Positions 4,713-7,182 of a stretch of 7,182 nt of DNA are shown here, in pieces (the stretch's first letter is position 1; the number at the start of each line of letters is the position of its first letter). This stretch comes from Litorivivens sp041625495 (GTDB lineage Bacteria > Pseudomonadota > Gammaproteobacteria > Pseudomonadales > Spongiibacteraceae), in the NCBI RefSeq assembly GCF_041625495.1, contig NZ_JBFJTH010000180.1, forward strand, positions 1 to 7,182. The letters run 5' to 3'. Below the pieces are notes generated by a model. The model made no database searches and was not told the origin of the DNA. It saw nothing but the letters and a program-made list of their open reading frames with translations. Made by a program: the position numbers and the translations under genes.

Positions 4713-7106
4713 TTAGAACAAAATTTCCCGCACCTGATCGTAGCGCTCTGCAAAATGCGCAGTAACGCCCTTCCTTACATAATCCGGCAATTCCTCAAAA
4801 TCCCGCCGGTTATCCTCTGGCAGAATCACTTTCTTAATACCGATACGTTTTGCCGCAATCACTTTTTCGCGGATGCCGCCCACCGGCAACACTTGCCCGG
4901 TTAATGTGAGTTCGCCGGTCATGGCGAATCCGCTTTTGGGGGCTTTGTTCAGCGCCAGCGACAGCAGCGCACTGGCCATGGTGATACCGGCGCTGGGGCC
5001 ATCTTTGGGGGTTGCGCCTTCGGGTACGTGCAAATGTACGGTCGCCTCGTCAAAGAAAGCCGGATCGCCGCCAAAGGCTTTCAGATTGGCCATCACATAG
5101 CTGTAGGCTATGTCTGCCGACTCTTTCATCACATCACCGAGCTGACCGGAGAGTTTGAAGTTGCGGTTGAGGCTGTGCACCCGCGTGCATTCCACGCCCA
5201 GTGTGGCGCCGCCCATGGCGGTCCAGGCAAGGCCATTCACCACACCGATGCCCTGCTGAGGCTTTTCCTTTTTGAAGACTGGCTTGCCGAGAAAATCTTC
5301 TACCTCGTCTTTACCTACCTTCAATACCAGCGCCTCGTCTTCCAGCAATTGCACGGCGGCCTTGCGCACGATGCGGCCCAGTTGTTTTTCCAGGTTGCGC
5401 ACGCCGGCTTCGCGGGCGTAGCCATCTATTACGTGACGCAGGGCAGCGGCGTTGATGCTGAGACGTTTCTTGTTAATGCCGTTGCGCTCCAGCAGCCGTG
5501 GCCACAGGTGCTTGCGGGCGATATCGAGCTTTTCTTCGGCCAGATAGCCCGCCAGACGGATGGTTTCCATCCGATCCAGCAGCGGGCCGGGAATGGTATC
5601 AAGCTGGTTGGCGGTACACACGAACAGCACTTTGGACAGATCAAAGCGCATATCCAGATAGTGATCGAGGAATTCCACGTTCTGCTCTGGGTCCAGCACC
5701 TCCAGAAGCGCCGATGCCGGGTCGCCGTGGTAGGAGGCGCCGACCTTGTCGATTTCGTCGAGCATGATCACCGGGTTGGCGGTCTCCACGTCTTTCAAGG
5801 CCTGCACCAGTTTGCCGGGCATGGCGCCTATATAGGTGCGGCGGTGACCCTTGATCTCGGCTTCATCGCGCATACCGCCTAAACTAAAGCGATAGAACTT
5901 GCGGCCCAGGGCCTCGGCGATGGAGCGCCCAATGGAGGTTTTACCCACGCCGGGCGGGCCTACCAGCAAAATGATGGACCCGGCCACCGTGCCCTTGAAC
6001 TTGCCCACGGCGAGAAATTCGGTAATGCGGTCTTTAACGTCATCCAGCCCCTGATGGTGCAGATTGAGCACCTTGCGTGCACGCTTCAAATCCAGCTTGT
6101 CTTCGGAGTAGACGCCCCAAGGCAGCGCGGTGGCCCAATCGAGGTAATTTCGGGTAACCCCGTATTCCGGTGAGCCGGTTTCCAGCACTTCCAGTTTGTG
6201 CAGTTCGTCATCAATCTTCTTGCGGGCGGCCTCTGGCACCTGTTTGCCTTCCAGTCGCTCGCGGAATTCCTCAACATCAGCGGTGCGATCATCTTTGGAG
6301 ATACCCAGCTCTTTTTGAATAACCTTGAGCTGCTCCTTAAGGAAGAACTCACGCTGGTTCTTATTGATCTTTTCGTTAACCTGCTCGCTAATTTTCCCTT
6401 GTAATTCAGCCACTTCACGTTCTTTTTTCAGTAGCAGAAGCACTTTTTCCATGCGCCGCAGCAGCGGCAAGGTATCCATGATGTCCTGCAGGTCGTCACC
6501 GTTGGCACTGGTAATAGCAGCGGCAAAGTCCACCAGCAGTGAGGGCTCGTTGGGGCTGAAGCGCGACAGATACTGTTTAAGCTCTTCGCTGTAGAGGGGG
6601 TTGATGGCCAGCAGCTCTTTGATGGCGCGGATAACCGCCATGGCGTAGGCCTTCACCTCATCGGTGTCGCGCTCGCCGATATTGTCCGGATAGTCCACCT
6701 CTACAATATAGGGGGGTTTGCGGCTGATCCAGCGGCGTATACGAAAGCGTTTGAGGCCCTGCACCACAATCTGGGCCGTGTCTTTTTCCTGGTGGGCGTG
6801 ATGCACACGCACCGCACAGCCAATCGAAGGGGCGGAATCGGGGTCTATTTCCTGAGCATTATCCTCGCCGCAGTAGAGCAGCCCCATCACATGGTTCTGC
6901 TTTTCTCCCACCCGCTTCAGGGTGTCCTCCCAGAGCTTCATCTCGAGCAGAATCGGCTGCACCTGGGCGGGGAAGAAGGGGCGCTTGGGCACCGGCAGGA
7001 GATAAAGCACCGAAGGCAGCACGGAATCGGGGATTACCAGCCCGGTATCGCCGTGGTTGACCATTTCCCCATCCAGCACATTGTCGTTATCACTTCTGTC
7101 TGCCAT
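4713..7106 (-). CDS. lon: ATP-dependent protease Lon, AsrA-like paralogue
   Basis: This is a complete Lon protease of 797 residues, counted from ATG 7106-7104. It degrades misfolded and regulatory proteins in the cytoplasm as an ATP-driven hexamer. Visible in order are the N-terminal substrate-binding domain (about 33-230, from LPVPKRPFFP), a charged coiled-coil linker (about 230-300), the AAA+ module with Walker A GPPGVGKTS (383-391, K389) and Walker B VIMLDEID (446-453, D450-E451), and the protease domain with catalytic S705 in DGPSAG and K748 in GGIREK. The Ser-Lys spacing of 43 is the same as E. coli S679/K722. The sequence matches my memory of Pseudomonas AsrA (PA0779) better than housekeeping Lon, for example NPLYSEELKQYLSRFSPNEP and the C-terminal AERYDQVREILF. 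ATG 7106 is preferred because GAGG (7116-7113) lies 6 nt upstream; TTG 7118 and ATG 7112 overlap or abut that site. A sigma32-type promoter lies just upstream, fitting heat induction. Lon identity is certain; the paralogue assignment is moderate. Confidence 0.95.
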   Translation of the reverse strand: MADRSDNDNVLDGEMVNHGDTGLVIPDSVLPSVLYLLPVPKRPFFPAQVQPILLEMKLWEDTLKRVGEKQNHVMGLLYCGEDNAQEIDPDSAPSIGCAVRVHHAHQEKDTAQIVVQGLKRFRIRRWISRKPPYIVEVDYPDNIGERDTDEVKAYAMAVIRAIKELLAINPLYSEELKQYLSRFSPNEPSLLVDFAAAITSANGDDLQDIMDTLPLLRRMEKVLLLLKKEREVAELQGKISEQVNEKINKNQREFFLKEQLKVIQKELGISKDDRTADVEEFRERLEGKQVPEAARKKIDDELHKLEVLETGSPEYGVTRNYLDWATALPWGVYSEDKLDLKRARKVLNLHHQGLDDVKDRITEFLAVGKFKGTVAGSIILLVGPPGVGKTSIGRSIAEALGRKFYRFSLGGMRDEAEIKGHRRTYIGAMPGKLVQALKDVETANPVIMLDEIDKVGASYHGDPASALLEVLDPEQNVEFLDHYLDMRFDLSKVLFVCTANQLDTIPGPLLDRMETIRLAGYLAEEKLDIARKHLWPRLLERNGINKKRLSINAAALRHVIDGYAREAGVRNLEKQLGRIVRKAAVQLLEDEALVLKVGKDEVEDFLGKPVFKKEKPQQGIGVVNGLAWTAMGGATLGVECTRVHSLNRNFKLSGQLGDVMKESADIAYSYVMANLKAFGGDPAFFDEATVHLHVPEGATPKDGPSAGITMASALLSLALNKAPKSGFAMTGELTLTGQVLPVGGIREKVIAAKRIGIKKVILPEDNRRDFEELPDYVRKGVTAHFAERYDQVREILF

Positions 7107-7112
7107 GTCCAT

Positions 7113-7116
7113 CCTC
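7113..7116 (-). promoter_or_regulatory. Shine-Dalgarno site that selects the lon start
   Basis: The minus strand reads GAGG at 7116-7113, six bases before ATG 7106-7104. The in-frame ATG at 7112 directly abuts this site and the TTG at 7118 overlaps it, so the shorter MADRSDN... N-terminus is the most plausible. Confidence 0.6.
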
Positions 7117-7140
7117 AACTTCGTTCAAGGCCAGAATGCC

Positions 7141-7169
7141 TATATGGGGCTGATCTGGAAAAGCTCAAG
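7141..7169 (-). promoter_or_regulatory. Sigma32 (RpoH) heat-shock promoter of lon
   Basis: On the minus strand, CTTGAG (7169-7164) is followed after 14 bp by CCCCATATA (7149-7141). The RpoH consensus is CTTGAA plus CCCCATNTA, so the -10 matches fully and the -35 differs in one base. The spacing equals that of E. coli dnaK P1 as I remember it. Transcription would start near 7134, giving a leader of about 28 nt before ATG 7106. Lon genes are known heat-shock regulon members, which supports the assignment. Confidence 0.8.
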
Positions 7170-7182
7170 CCCCTCGGCATCC

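Noticed and set aside
5028..5882. Long open frame (284 codons) on the plus strand inside lon
   Set aside because: It is antisense to the most conserved part of Lon (AAA+ and protease domains) and is an expected by-product of codon bias; no start signals support it.
7107..7118. Upstream starts of lon at TTG 7118 or ATG 7112
   Set aside because: Both overlap or directly abut the GAGG site, which is correctly spaced only for ATG 7106.

Overview
The window looks like chromosomal DNA of a Gammaproteobacterium, probably of the Pseudomonadales/Cellvibrionales-like marine group. This rests on three things: a Lon paralogue closest in remembered sequence to the Pseudomonas AsrA type, a YchJ with the gammaproteobacterial layout, and an intergenic palindrome of the GTAGGAGC...GCGAAT REP style common in these bacteria. 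The placement is inference from motifs; no search was run.

Layout, left to right. Positions 1-25 are the 3' end of a tRNA gene (probably tRNA-Arg) ending in an encoded CCA. Facing it on the minus strand is a small gene for an exported, acidic protein of unknown function (166-735), with a strong Shine-Dalgarno and a good intrinsic terminator (101-136). A 292-bp divergent intergenic region (736-1027) holds an 8-bp inverted repeat and a candidate sigma70 promoter. It leads into a large plus-strand gene (1028-4162) for a 1044-residue lipoprotein. That protein joins an N-terminal right-handed parallel beta-helix part to a C-terminal diheme cytochrome c part of the SO2930/HNE_0200 type. Its stop overlaps, in a GTGA, the GTG start of a ychJ-family SEC-C protein gene (4159-4629), so the two probably form one transcript. 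Between ychJ and the convergent lon gene lies a compact inverted repeat resembling a REP doublet. A complete Lon protease gene (4713-7106, minus) follows, with a sigma32-type heat-shock promoter just upstream (7141-7169).

The most interesting object is the beta-helix/diheme cytochrome protein. Its two halves correspond to two families that, from memory, are usually encoded as separate neighbouring genes for exported proteins of unknown function. Here they form one polypeptide on a lipoprotein anchor, which suggests that the partners act together at the cell surface or in the periplasm. The other genes are either conserved housekeeping or stress functions (lon, ychJ) or an unrecognised exported protein. 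No CRISPR array, transposase, prophage or defence genes were seen.
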